This document shows, in pieces, positions 1 to 10,872 of a DNA stretch of 64,000 bases. The stretch comes from DASUXA01 sp036378155 (GTDB lineage: Bacteria; Actinomycetota; Actinomycetes; Mycobacteriales; Micromonosporaceae): assembly GCA_036378155.1 (NCBI GenBank), contig DASUXA010000032.1:1-64000 (forward strand), read 5' to 3'. The position numbers and the translations under genes are program-made. The first letter of the stretch is position 1, and each line of letters opens with the position of its first letter. The notes under the pieces are model-generated. The model was not told where the DNA came from, did no database searches, and saw nothing but the letters and a program-made list of their open reading frames with translations.

Positions 1-76
1 TGGTGGAGACGAGGGGACTTGAACCCCTAACCCCCGCCTTGCAAAGGCGGTGCTCTGCCAGTTGAGCTACGTCCCC
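1..76 (-). tRNA. tRNA-Ala (anticodon TGC)
   Basis: Read on the minus strand this is a complete 76-nt cloverleaf starting GGGGACG, with the seven-base acceptor stem pairing to CGTCTCC (one G-T pair). The anticodon loop TTTGCAA carries TGC, the T-loop region reads GTTCAAGTCC, and the 3' CCA is encoded at 1-3. It lies downstream of tRNA-Ile, the usual Ile-Ala pair that follows the gyrase genes in actinobacteria. Confidence 0.97.
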
Positions 77-112
77 GGCGTACCGGGCCGCGGCGTGCCG
101 CAGCCGAGTTCG

Positions 113-241
113 TTACCGGAGATCCGGTGCGGTGGTCGCCTCGTGCCAGAGGGCGCGCTCGTCGTTCGCGCTCTTGACCTTCTTTACCACGTACGCCGCC
201 GCGCCCACGATGGACACGAGGATCAGAAGCTTCTTCACCAT
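113..241 (-). CDS. DLW-39 family small protein
   Basis: This is a 42-residue ORF starting MVKKLLILVS. It has one hydrophobic N-terminal segment (about residues 4-19, LLILVSIVGAAAYVV), a basic stretch KKVKS, and a C-terminal ERALWHEAT motif. Size, the single membrane or signal-like segment, the acidic-Leu-Trp motif near the end and the position between the gyrA/DUF3566 block and the tRNA-Ile/tRNA-Ala pair all match the actinobacterial DLW-39 family of unknown function. It is probably a tiny membrane-anchored protein. The ATG at 241 is the only good start, and no close paralogue is seen in the window. Confidence 0.8.
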   Translation of the reverse strand: MVKKLLILVSIVGAAAYVVKKVKSANDERALWHEATTAPDLR

Positions 242-299
242 GACGCTGTCCTTCACGATCGCGTGCGCAGCCCGCCGCTTGGGCGACCTGACCAGGGAG

Positions 300-373
300 T
301 GGGGCTAGCTGGAATCGAACCAGCGACCTCAGAGTTATCAGCTCTGCGCTCTAACCGACTGAGCTATAGCCCC
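300..373 (-). tRNA. tRNA-Ile (anticodon GAT)
   Basis: A 74-nt minus-strand cloverleaf starting GGGGCTATAGCTCAG, with acceptor stem GGGGCTA pairing to TAGCCCC, anticodon arm CAGAGCTGATAACTCTG with anticodon GAT, and T-arm GCTGGTTCGATTCCAGC. The CCA end is not encoded, unlike the neighbouring tRNA-Ala. It sits 59 bases upstream of the small DLW-39 gene in transcription order. Confidence 0.97.
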
Positions 374-510
374 GTGACGCGACGAGAAACGTTACCCCAC
401 CGGAGTCCGGTTTCCCAACTCGGGGGGCCCGTTCCGTCGTACCACGATCATCCCCGTCGGAAGCCGCCCGCCGCCACCGGATATCGGCGGGCGGACCACC
501 GCGGACGTGC

Positions 511-1371
511 CTAGTCGCGCTCCGAGAGCGTGACCTCGATGCCGCCGACCAGGTCGGAGCAGACGTTGTAGATGAAGGCGCCGAGGGTCGCCAACGCGGT
601 GAACAGCACGACGTTGACCAGACCGAGCAGCGCGGCCGTGAAGATCACGCCCTTTGCCGTGATCTTGAAGGTCGTGCCGCTCGTCGCCCCGGTCGGGGTG
701 ACCATGTCGCCCAGTGCCTTGTTGATGCTGTCGAACACGCCCATCGCGTCGAGCGCCAGGTACAGCACCGAGGTCGCGACGATGCCGACCACGAACAGGA
801 CGATCGCGACGGCGAACGAGAACTTCATGACCGACCACGGGTCGATCCTCTTGACGAACAGTCGGGCGCGTCGCGGTCCCCGAGCGGGCGGGTTACCGGT
901 CGCCCGACCCGGTCGCCCGGCCGGCGCGCCGACCTTGGCCGAGCCGACCGCCCCGCCCAGCCCGACGGCGCGCGCGACCTTGCTGGTCAGCGCCGCGGTG
1001 TTCAGACCGGCGACGCTGATCCGGCCGGTCGCCACACGGCCCAGGGCGACGGTACGGCTGCCGGGCTCCGCCTGATCGGTCTTCGTGGAAGCGCCGTCGG
1101 CGGTGCCCGGCGCCCGCCCGTCGTGGTCCGCGGGAGGTCGATCCGGTGGCGGAGCCATCCCCGGTGCACGGGTGAACGTCGGCGCGGAGCGGTCGCCAGG
1201 TACGGTCGCCCTGCCGACGGCGACCTTCGCACCCGACGGCGACTGATCCTCGTCGCGCGATTCAGCAGGCTTGTCAGCAGCCTTGGCGCTGTCGACGGGC
1301 TCCTTGGCATCCGCCGCGGCCGCGTCCGGCGAGATCTCTTCGACCTCCGACTTCGCCTGTGTCTCCGTCAT
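511..1371 (-). CDS. DUF3566 domain membrane protein
   Basis: The protein has about 286 residues. Its N-terminal 165 or so residues are Ala/Pro/Gly/Lys-rich and look disordered. The C-terminal DUF3566 domain begins around DPWSVMKFSF and holds two membrane segments (SFAVAIVLFVVGIVATSVLYLAL and FTAALLGLVNVVLFTALATLGAFI) joined by a short loop, ending in EVTLSERD. DUF3566 proteins sit directly downstream of gyrA across actinobacteria; their function is unknown. The ATG at 1371 lies 3 bases beyond the gyrA stop and has AGGA about 8 bases upstream inside gyrA; a TTG at 1374 is an alternative. It is probably co-transcribed with gyrB-gyrA. Confidence 0.88.
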   Translation of the reverse strand: MTETQAKSEVEEISPDAAAADAKEPVDSAKAADKPAESRDEDQSPSGAKVAVGRATVPGDRSAPTFTRAPGMAPPPDRPPADHDGRAPGTADGASTKTDQAEPGSRTVALGRVATGRISVAGLNTAALTSKVARAVGLGGAVGSAKVGAPAGRPGRATGNPPARGPRRARLFVKRIDPWSVMKFSFAVAIVLFVVGIVATSVLYLALDAMGVFDSINKALGDMVTPTGATSGTTFKITAKGVIFTAALLGLVNVVLFTALATLGAFIYNVCSDLVGGIEVTLSERD

Positions 1372-1374
1372 CAA

Positions 1375-3897
<2,523 letters not shown>

Positions 3898-3923
3898 AGT
3901 GAACCCTCATGTGTGAAATCAGC

Positions 3924-3964
3924 TGTGGACAAAGCTGTGGACGCAGTGGACGGGCTGTGGATAA
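3924..3964. promoter_or_regulatory. DnaA-box-like cluster between gyrB and gyrA
   Basis: The 100-base gyrB-gyrA gap holds a perfect reverse-oriented DnaA box (3956-3964, reverse complement TTATCCACA), a one-mismatch GC-rich form (3924-3932, reverse complement TTGTCCACA), and two weaker relatives starting at 3936 and 3945. The four start 12, 9 and 11 bases apart on the same strand. The match is visible in the sequence; a role in DnaA binding or gyrA expression is inference. Confidence 0.6.
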
Positions 3965-3997
3965 CGGGGCCCGCGGTGGGGATCCGCGGGCGCGCCG

Positions 3998-5944
3998 TCA
4001 GATGTCCAGGAAGCGGACGTCCTTCGCGTTGCGCTGGATGAACGACCGTCGCGCCTCGACGTCCTCGCCCATCAGCACGCTGAACAGTTCGTCGGCGGTC
4101 GCCGCGTCGTCCAGCGAAACCTGGAGCAGCGTGCGGGTCGCCGGGTTCATCGTGGTCTCCCACAGCTCGGGGTAGTTCATCTCGCCGAGGCCCTTGAACC
4201 GCTGGATGTCGTCCGGCTTCGCGTTCGGACGCTTCTCCTGGCGCAGCGCGATCAGCCCGTCGCGCTCCCGGTCGGAGTACGCGTACTGCGCGTCGTCACC
4301 CTTCTTGTTCCACTTGATCTTGTACAGCGGCGGCTGCGCCAGGTACACGTGCCCGAGTTCGACCAGCGGTCGCATGAACCGGAACAGCAGGGTGAGCAGC
4401 AGGGTGCGGATGTGCTGGCCGTCGACGTCCGCGTCGGCCATCAGCACGATCTTGTGGTACCGCAGCTTCTCGATGTCGAAGTCGTCGTGGATGCCGGTGC
4501 CCAGCGCGGTGATCAGCGCCTGGACCTCGTTGTTCTTCAGCACCCGGTCGATGCGCGCCTTCTCGACGTTGAGGATCTTGCCGCGAATCGGCAGGATCGC
4601 CTGCGTCTTCGGGTCGCGTCCCTGCTTCGCCGAACCGCCGGCCGAGTCACCTTCGACGATGAACAACTCGGACACCCGTGGGTCGGTGGACTGGCAGTCG
4701 GCGAGCTTGCCCGGCATCGAACCGGCCTCGAGCAGCGACTTGCGACGCGCCAGCTTGCGCGCCTGAGCAGCGGCGATCCGTGCCCGCGCGGCGGCGGACG
4801 CCTTGGTGATGATCGTCTTCGCCTCGCTCGGATTGCGCTCGAGCCAGTCGTTCAGCCACTCGTTGCAGACCCGCTGCACGAAGCTCTTCACGTCGGTGTT
4901 CCCGAGCTTCGTCTTGGTCTGGCCCTCGAACTGCGGGTTGGCGAGCTTCACCGAGACGATCGCGGCGAGCCCCTCCCGGATGTCCTCACCGGAGAGCTTC
5001 TCGTCGCCCTTGAGCAGCTTCTTCTCCGCGCCGTACCGGTTGATCACGCTGGTCAGCGCGGCCCGGAAGCCCTCCTCGTGGGTGCCGCCCTCGTGCGTGT
5101 TGATGGTGTTGGCGAAGGTGTAGACCGACTCGCCGTACGACTCGTTCCATTGCATGGCGATTTCCAGGGACATGCCCTCGCCCTCGCCACCGAACTCGAT
5201 CACCGACTTGTGGATCGGGGTCTTCGTCTGGTTCAAGTGCCGTACGAAGTCGGAGATGCCTCCCTTGTACAGGAAGGTCACCTCGCGCAGCTGGCCGGAG
5301 TCCTCCTCGTGCTTGCGCTCGTCGACCAGGTGGATCGTCAGACCGCGGTTCAGGAACGCGTACTCCTGGAGTCGGCGGTAGATCGTCTCGAAGGAGAACT
5401 CGACAGTCTCGAAGATGTTTGGGTCGGGCCAGAACGACACCGATGAGCCGCTCTCATGGGTGGGCTCACCCTTGACCAGCGGACTCGGCTTCGAGTGCTG
5501 GTACTGCTGGCGCCAGAGGTACCCGTCCTTCTTGATCTCCACCTCCATCCGGGTGGAGAGCGCGTTGACGACCGAGACACCCACGCCGTGCAGACCGCCC
5601 GAGACGGCGTACGCCTTGCCGTCGAACTTGCCGCCCGCGTGCAGCACCGTCAGCGCCACCTCGACGCCCGGCTTCTTCAGCTTCGGGTGCAGGTCGACGG
5701 GGAACCCACGCCCGTTGTCGACGACGCGGACGCCGCCGTCCGCGAGCAGCGTGACGTCGATCGTGTCGCAATACCCGGCGAGCGCCTCGTCGACCGCGTT
5801 GTCCACAACCTCCCAGACCAGGTGATGCAGGCCACGCTCACCGGTGGACCCGATGTACATGCCGGGACGTTTGCGGACCGCCTCGAGACCCTCGAGCACG
5901 GTGAGTGAATCGGCGGTGTAGTCCGACTTCTTCTGAGGTGCCAC
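3998..5944 (-). CDS. gyrB: DNA gyrase subunit B
   Basis: This is the ATPase subunit of gyrase, 648 residues from the chosen GTG at 5944 (MAPQKKSDYTADSLTVLEGL). The GHKL ATPase site shows WEVVDNAVDEA (E45, N49), DNGRGFP and GGLHGVGVSVVNALS. The TOPRIM domain shows EGDSAGG (from E431) and DADVDG (D504, D506, D508), which bind Mg2+ for cleavage, followed by QRFKGLGEMN and the C-terminal DVRFLDI. The reading frame stays open for 31 codons upstream, but that stretch has no GyrB similarity; the GTG gives the N terminus normal for actinobacteria. It is the first gene of gyrB-gyrA-DUF3566. Confidence 0.98.
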   Translation of the reverse strand: MAPQKKSDYTADSLTVLEGLEAVRKRPGMYIGSTGERGLHHLVWEVVDNAVDEALAGYCDTIDVTLLADGGVRVVDNGRGFPVDLHPKLKKPGVEVALTVLHAGGKFDGKAYAVSGGLHGVGVSVVNALSTRMEVEIKKDGYLWRQQYQHSKPSPLVKGEPTHESGSSVSFWPDPNIFETVEFSFETIYRRLQEYAFLNRGLTIHLVDERKHEEDSGQLREVTFLYKGGISDFVRHLNQTKTPIHKSVIEFGGEGEGMSLEIAMQWNESYGESVYTFANTINTHEGGTHEEGFRAALTSVINRYGAEKKLLKGDEKLSGEDIREGLAAIVSVKLANPQFEGQTKTKLGNTDVKSFVQRVCNEWLNDWLERNPSEAKTIITKASAAARARIAAAQARKLARRKSLLEAGSMPGKLADCQSTDPRVSELFIVEGDSAGGSAKQGRDPKTQAILPIRGKILNVEKARIDRVLKNNEVQALITALGTGIHDDFDIEKLRYHKIVLMADADVDGQHIRTLLLTLLFRFMRPLVELGHVYLAQPPLYKIKWNKKGDDAQYAYSDRERDGLIALRQEKRPNAKPDDIQRFKGLGEMNYPELWETTMNPATRTLLQVSLDDAATADELFSVLMGEDVEARRSFIQRNAKDVRFLDI

Positions 5945-6370
5945 CCTCGGCCACTTTCTCCACCGGTCCGCCGCTGCGCGGCGCCGGGCGGGGGTCAGGC
6001 GGACAGCGTCGACGACGGACACGCGCCGGCCGGACACTCCGTGAGAGGCGGGGCGCCATCGGCCGGGCGCGCCGATCGCCCAGGGGCTCCCCGCTGGTCG
6101 TGATCGGCTGGTTAGGACTGCTCAATCTTACTGTGCCGGCGCGACAGAACGCCCACGCGGCACCCCTGGAATCGCCGTAGCCGCAAGAAACGCCCCGCGC
6201 CCGAGCCCCCCTACACACCCGAGGGCCGCCTCGCCGTCGTCGGCTTTCTCCGGCGGTACCAGCGCCTGCCCGATAAGTACCGGGTTCCCCGCCCACGCCC
6301 GTCCGCTCCGGGTCGCGCGACGGTCGACCGGTGCCGTAGCCTTCCCGCGCGATACGAAAGGTGGGTCGCG
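5945..6370. promoter_or_regulatory. Divergent intergenic region upstream of gyrB
   Basis: This 426-base region separates gyrB (minus) from the small plus-strand gene at 6371. A candidate gyrB minus-10 element TAAGAT is present on the minus strand (6130 to 6125), about 180 bases before the GTG, but no convincing minus-35 was found. No DnaA box, repeat or RNA gene was recognised. Short ORFs here have no protein-like features. Promoter assignment is tentative. Confidence 0.35.
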
Positions 6371-6922
6371 ATGGGGCTGGACAACGTCGCCGTTCAGTGG
6401 CCGCGCACCGGCGAGTACTACGAGCCGGTCGCCCCGGCGGAGTTCGTCGACTTCACCCAGTTCGTGGGGCCGACCGCGGCTGGACCGGCGACCGCCCTCG
6501 CCGACCACATCGCGAAGACCGGTACCGTGCGCGCCTCCGGGTACACCCAACTGGTCGATCTTCTGCTCGGGCTCGAGGGTGTGCTGTACGCCACAGACTC
6601 CTCGGCTGAGGAGGAGGACCCCGTGATCGACCCGGACGGGTGCGCTTGGATCGCCGGCGGGCTCGAACGGTTCGTGGCGGCCCACCAGCCGTTCGGCGAG
6701 ACCGTGACCTTCGACTCCGTTGCCGGGGTGCTCCGCCAGGCGATCCAGGGCGGTCGCCTCGCCGAGCAGCAACTGCGCTGGCTGGACAGCCGGCTCGACG
6801 CGCTGCGCGACGAGTCGGGCGAGCCGCCGCACTGGAACTTCAGCCTGACCGAACTGCAGATCCTGTCCCGGTTCTACCGTCGTTGCGCCGACCGCGGATT
6901 CGCGGTGTACGCGGATTTCTGA
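6371..6922 (+). CDS. Conserved-looking protein of unknown function
   Basis: The product has 183 residues (MGLDNVAVQWPRTGEYYEPV) and is acidic and soluble, with no signal peptide, membrane segment or cofactor motif. The C-terminal third (LDSRLDALRDESGEPPHWNFSLTELQILSRFYRRCADRG) looks helical. Start ATG 6371 is preceded by AAAGGTGGG about 6 bases upstream. It is the only protein-coding gene between dnaA and the window's left end on the plus strand, so it opposes its neighbours and reads toward the origin. I do not recognise the family, and an operon link to gyrB or the DUF721 gene is excluded by orientation. Codon use fits the local high-GC pattern, so it is probably a real gene. Confidence 0.7.
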   Translation: MGLDNVAVQWPRTGEYYEPVAPAEFVDFTQFVGPTAAGPATALADHIAKTGTVRASGYTQLVDLLLGLEGVLYATDSSAEEEDPVIDPDGCAWIAGGLERFVAAHQPFGETVTFDSVAGVLRQAIQGGRLAEQQLRWLDSRLDALRDESGEPPHWNFSLTELQILSRFYRRCADRGFAVYADF

Positions 6923-7017
6923 CACCTCCCCTGGGACGACGGACGGCGCGGGGACGGCGTCGGGTGCGGCGCTCTGCGACGGCGGTGGGCTGGTGCGGTG
7001 CTGCGAAGGCGGTGGGC

Positions 7018-7662
7018 TCACCCGTACGTGTCACGCGGGCCGGGACCGCGCACCCGGCGCGGACCCCGCGACCACGACGGAGCAGCCGGACCGTGGATCC
7101 GTAACCGGGTCACCACGTTGTGGCCCGCCTGCGTCGCGATGCGCGCCAGCAGTTTGCCGGCGAGCAGGCGCAACTGCGTCGCCCATGCGCTCGAATCCGC
7201 TTCCACGGTCAGTTCGCCCTGTTCCAGCTTCACCGGGCGGCAGTGCTCGGCGACGTCCGCGCCGACCATCCGAGGCCAGTCCGCGAAGATCAACGCCTCC
7301 GCAGCGGGTCGCTGCCAGCCACGCGCCTGTACGAGACGGGCGAGCACCGCGCCGAACGGCTGCGGGTCGCGGGGATCAGGACCGGGCCCGGAGTACCCGC
7401 GCAGTCGGCGCCCCTGCCTCGCCTCGCCGGAGCCCTGCCCGCTCGCTCGCGAGCGCCCGGTGCCGCGACGCGCGGCGTCGCGGCGCGCCTTCGCCGCGTC
7501 CAGTACCGCCCGCGCCAGTTCCGGACCGGTCAACTCGGTCCCGTCCGGCGCGGACCCATCGGGAGCCGACCCGGGAGCCGACCCGTCCGGGTGCGAGCCG
7601 ATCGGTGGCGAACCCGTCCGCTCCGGTACCTCGTCGACCGGTCGCCCGTCGTCACGCGACAC
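7018..7662 (-). CDS. DUF721 (DciA-like) protein
   Basis: The protein has 214 residues from a GTG at 7662 that overlaps the recF stop by 11 bases, preceded by GGTGAGG, so translation is probably coupled to recF. The first 50 or so residues are Pro/Asp/Ser-rich with GSAPDGSAPDG-type repeats. The DUF721 core follows (FGAVLARLVQARGWQRPAAEALIFADWPRMVGADVAEHCRPVKL, then LTVEADSSAWATQLRLLAGKLLARI). DUF721 includes DciA, which helps load the replicative helicase in many bacteria, and it sits between recF and gyrB across actinobacteria. A helicase-loading role here is inference. A longer ORF extending upstream is recF read in another frame. Confidence 0.88.
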   Translation of the reverse strand: MSRDDGRPVDEVPERTGSPPIGSHPDGSAPGSAPDGSAPDGTELTGPELARAVLDAAKARRDAARRGTGRSRASGQGSGEARQGRRLRGYSGPGPDPRDPQPFGAVLARLVQARGWQRPAAEALIFADWPRMVGADVAEHCRPVKLEQGELTVEADSSAWATQLRLLAGKLLARIATQAGHNVVTRLRIHGPAAPSWSRGPRRVRGPGPRDTYG

Positions 7663-8776
7663 GACGCACCTCACCCCCGCCCACCTCGTAGCGTGCCCCA
7701 CGCAGTCCGACCGGTACGTCCGCCTCCACAGCACACGTGACGAGCACCTGGCTGGCACCGGCGACCAGGTCCGCAAGGCGGTCACGGCGACCGGCGTCGA
7801 GTTCGGCGAACACGTCGTCGAGCACGAGTACCGGCTCGATGCCTTCGGCGCGCAGCAGGTCGTACGCCGCCAGTCGCAGCGCCAACGCGAACGACCACGA
7901 CTCCCCGTGGCTCGCATACCCCTTCGCGGGTAGTTGACCGAGCGTCAGGGTCAGGTCGTCACGGTGCGGACCGACCAGGGTCACGCCCCGCTCGACCTCG
8001 GCTCGCCGCATCTCGCGCAGCGCCGACGCCAACGCGTCGGCGAGGCTGTCCCGCCCGGTCGACACGTCGACGCTGGACCGGTAACTGATCGCCGCGCCGC
8101 CCCGACCCGCGCTGACCGCGTCGTACGCCTTGGCGACGTGCGGACCGAGCGCATCGACCAGATCCAGTCGCCCGGCTAGCAGTTCGGCGCCGTGCCGGGC
8201 AAGGTGGACGTCCCACACGTCGAGCGTCGACAGGTCGCCGCCCCGCGAGCCGCCGACCTTGCGCGCCAGGTACGCCGTGCGCAGCAGCGCGTTGCGCTGT
8301 TTGAGCACCCGCTCGTAGTCGGCGCGTACCCCGGCGTACCTCGGTTGCCGGGCGACCAGCAGTTCGTCGAGGTACCGGCGGCGCTCGGCGGGATCACCCC
8401 GGACCAGGGAAAGGTCCTCGGGCGCGAAGCTCACCAGGCGCAGCGCGCCGATGACGTCGCGCGTGCGGCGTACCGGCGAGCCGCCGAGCCGGGCGCGGTT
8501 CGCCCGACCCGGCTCGATCGCGATCTCCACCAGCAACTGGCGCCGGTCGTGCACGATCGCCGCCCTGACCACCGCGCTGGCGGCTCCGGACCGTACCAGC
8601 GGCGCGTCGGTCGCCACCCGGTGGCTGGACAGCGTCGCGACGTACCCGAGCGCCTCCACCAGGTTTGTCTTGCCCATGCCGTTCTGACCGACCAGGACGT
8701 TGGCGCCCGGCTCGAAGTCGACGCCGACCTGTGGATAGGACCGGAAGTCGACCAGTTCCAGTCGCCGGACGTACAC
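7652..8776 (-). CDS. recF: DNA replication and repair protein RecF
   Basis: This 374-residue SMC-like ATPase acts with RecO and RecR to load RecA at single-strand gaps. It shows the N-terminal MYVRRLELVDFRSYP, Walker A GQNGMGKTN (about residues 34-42), the ABC-type signature SHGESWSFALALRLAAY and Walker B LVLDDVFAELDAGRRDRLA. The start is a GTG at 8776 preceded by GGGGGAG. It lies 46 bases downstream of gnd and overlaps the DUF721 gene by 11 bases, which fits the dnaN-gnd-recF-DUF721 operon of actinobacteria. Confidence 0.97.
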   Translation of the reverse strand: MYVRRLELVDFRSYPQVGVDFEPGANVLVGQNGMGKTNLVEALGYVATLSSHRVATDAPLVRSGAASAVVRAAIVHDRRQLLVEIAIEPGRANRARLGGSPVRRTRDVIGALRLVSFAPEDLSLVRGDPAERRRYLDELLVARQPRYAGVRADYERVLKQRNALLRTAYLARKVGGSRGGDLSTLDVWDVHLARHGAELLAGRLDLVDALGPHVAKAYDAVSAGRGGAAISYRSSVDVSTGRDSLADALASALREMRRAEVERGVTLVGPHRDDLTLTLGQLPAKGYASHGESWSFALALRLAAYDLLRAEGIEPVLVLDDVFAELDAGRRDRLADLVAGASQVLVTCAVEADVPVGLRGARYEVGGGEVRRVA

Positions 8777-8822
8777 CTGCTCCCCCTCGCCACCGGCGCG
8801 AACGGGCCGGCCGTTCGCGCCG

Positions 8823-9698
8823 CTACTCGGCGCGAACGGCGTGCCCGCCGAACTGGTTCCGCAGGGCGGCGACCGCCTTCATCGCGGGAGAGTCGTCCTG
8901 CCGCGAGGCGAACCGCGCGAACAGCGACGCCGCGATCACGTTCATCGGTACGGCGAGGCGGATCCCCTCCTCGACGGTCCAGCGGCCCTCGCCGGTGTCC
9001 TCGGCGTACCCGCGCAGCTTGGCGAGCGTCGGGTCGTCGTCCAGCGCCCGGTCCAGCAGGTCGAGCAGCCAGGAGCGGATCACCGTGCCCTCGCGCCACG
9101 ACTTGACGACGCCCGGCACGTTCGTCACGTACTCGGACGCCTCGAGCAGTTCGTACCCTTCCGCGTAGGCGTGCATCAGGCCGTACTCGATGCCGTTGTG
9201 CACCATCTTCGCGTAGTGACCGGCACCCACCGGACCGGCGTGGACGAACCCGAACTCGCCTTCCGGCTTCAGCGCCTCGAAGATCGGCATGCACCGCGCG
9301 ACGTCCTCGTCCGAGCCGCCGACCATCAGCGCGTACCCGTTCTCCAGCCCCCACACGCCGCCGGACACACCGGCGTCGATGTACCCGATGCCGTGTTCCG
9401 CCAGCCGCTCGGCGCGCGGCCGGTCCGCGTCGAACCGCGAGTTGCCGCCGTCGATGATGATGTCGCCGCGCTCGAGCAGTCGGGCCAGCTCGTCGACGGT
9501 CTGCTCGGTGGGCTGCCCGGCGGGGACCATGACCCAGACCACGCGGGGCGCCGCCAGCTTGCCGACCATCTCGGCGAGGCTCGCCGCGTCGCTCACCTCG
9601 GGGTTGCGGTCGTACCCGACCACCTCGTGGCCGGCGCGGCGCAGCCGCTCCCGCATGTTGCCGCCCATCCTGCCGAGCCCCACCAGCCCGAGCTGCAT
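8823..9698 (-). CDS. gnd: 6-phosphogluconate dehydrogenase (decarboxylating), short form
   Basis: This enzyme oxidises 6-phosphogluconate to ribulose 5-phosphate and CO2 in the pentose phosphate pathway. Its 291 residues match the short type (about 300) rather than the 470-residue E. coli type. The N-terminal Rossmann fold carries GLVGLGRMGGNM, followed by DGGNSRF, DAGVSGGVWGLENGYALMVGG and the catalytic-helix motif GHYAKMVHNGIEYGLMHAYAEGYELL. An AGAGGGGG ribosome-binding site precedes ATG 9698. Its place between dnaN and recF is typical of actinomycetes, although the enzyme has no obvious link with replication. Confidence 0.95.
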   Translation of the reverse strand: MQLGLVGLGRMGGNMRERLRRAGHEVVGYDRNPEVSDAASLAEMVGKLAAPRVVWVMVPAGQPTEQTVDELARLLERGDIIIDGGNSRFDADRPRAERLAEHGIGYIDAGVSGGVWGLENGYALMVGGSDEDVARCMPIFEALKPEGEFGFVHAGPVGAGHYAKMVHNGIEYGLMHAYAEGYELLEASEYVTNVPGVVKSWREGTVIRSWLLDLLDRALDDDPTLAKLRGYAEDTGEGRWTVEEGIRLAVPMNVIAASLFARFASRQDDSPAMKAVAALRNQFGGHAVRAE

Positions 9699-9741
9699 GG
9701 TGAACCCCCTCTTTCGCGTCGTGTCGCCGATCCGCCGCGGG

Positions 9742-10872
9742 TCAGCCGCCGATCAGAATCGGCATGATCAGGTACCGGTACCCCTCGATGATCCCGCCAT
9801 CCTCGTCAGCCGGCAGGATGACCGCCCGCTTCCTCGGGTCGGTGAAACACAACATCGCGCGCGGGCTGTTCACGGCGGTGAGCCCGTCGAGCAGGTACTG
9901 CGGGTTGAAGGCGATGGTCAGCAGGTCGCCGGTGAAGGTCGCCTCCATCGCCTCGCTCGCGCGCGCGTCCTCGGTACCGCCCGCCTCGACCACCAGCCCG
10001 TCCTCGCTGAAGCTCAGCCGTACCGGGGTGGTCCGCTCGGCGACCAGCGCCACGCGACGGACGACCTCGACGAGCGTGGCGACCGGGACGTTCGCCTGGC
10101 CGCTGTAGCTGTCCGGGAAGAGCGAGCGGACCTTCGGGTAGTCGCCGTCGAGCAGTCGACTCGTGGTGCGGCGGGTACCGCCGGAGAACCCGATCATGCC
10201 CTCGCCGACGCCGCCACGGGACAGCGCGATGGTCACCTCGCCGCCCAGCGAGCCGAGCGTCTTCGCGGTGTCGGACAGCGTCTTCGCCGGTACCAGCGCC
10301 TGCAGGCTGGTCTGCGGGTCTTCCGGTCGCCAGGTCATCTCGCGGATCGCCAGGCGGTACCGGTCGGTGGCGAGCAGCGCGAGCGTCGAGCCTTCCAGCT
10401 CCAGCCGTACGCCGGTCATCATCGGGATGGTCTCGTCGCGGCCCGCGGCGACGGCGACCTGAGCGACCGCCTGGGCGAACGCGCCCGCCTCGACGGTGCC
10501 GGCGGTGGCGGGCATGTCGGGCAGCGTCGGGTAGTCCTCGACCGGCATCGTCGGCAGGGTGAACCGCGCGCTGCCGCACACCAGCTCCAGGTGGGCGCCG
10601 ACGGCGGCGACATCCACGGGCTTCGCGGGCAGCGCTTTGGTGATCTCAGCCAGCAGCCGTCCGGACACCAGCGCGGCGCCGTCGGCGTCGGCCTGGACCT
10701 CGACGCTGACCTGACTGGAAACCTCGTAGTCGAAGCCGGAGACGTGCAGCTGCCCGTCGGTCACGCGCAGCATCACGCCGGCGAGCACCGGCACGGACGG
10801 CCGGCTGGGCAGGCTCTTCGCGGTCCACGCCACGGCATCGGCGAGCGTGTCGCGCTCGACTCGGAACTTCAT
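9742..10872 (-). CDS. dnaN: DNA polymerase III beta subunit (sliding clamp)
   Basis: The 376-residue ring-forming clamp tethers polymerase III and other DNA enzymes to DNA. The start MKFRVERDTLADAVAWTAKSLP, the three repeated clamp domains, and the C-terminal LPADEDGGIIEGYRYLIMPILIGG are characteristic. GGAGG lies about 8 bases before ATG 10872. It is the first gene to the left of oriC and reads away from it, with gnd and recF following. Confidence 0.97.
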   Translation of the reverse strand: MKFRVERDTLADAVAWTAKSLPSRPSVPVLAGVMLRVTDGQLHVSGFDYEVSSQVSVEVQADADGAALVSGRLLAEITKALPAKPVDVAAVGAHLELVCGSARFTLPTMPVEDYPTLPDMPATAGTVEAGAFAQAVAQVAVAAGRDETIPMMTGVRLELEGSTLALLATDRYRLAIREMTWRPEDPQTSLQALVPAKTLSDTAKTLGSLGGEVTIALSRGGVGEGMIGFSGGTRRTTSRLLDGDYPKVRSLFPDSYSGQANVPVATLVEVVRRVALVAERTTPVRLSFSEDGLVVEAGGTEDARASEAMEATFTGDLLTIAFNPQYLLDGLTAVNSPRAMLCFTDPRKRAVILPADEDGGIIEGYRYLIMPILIGG

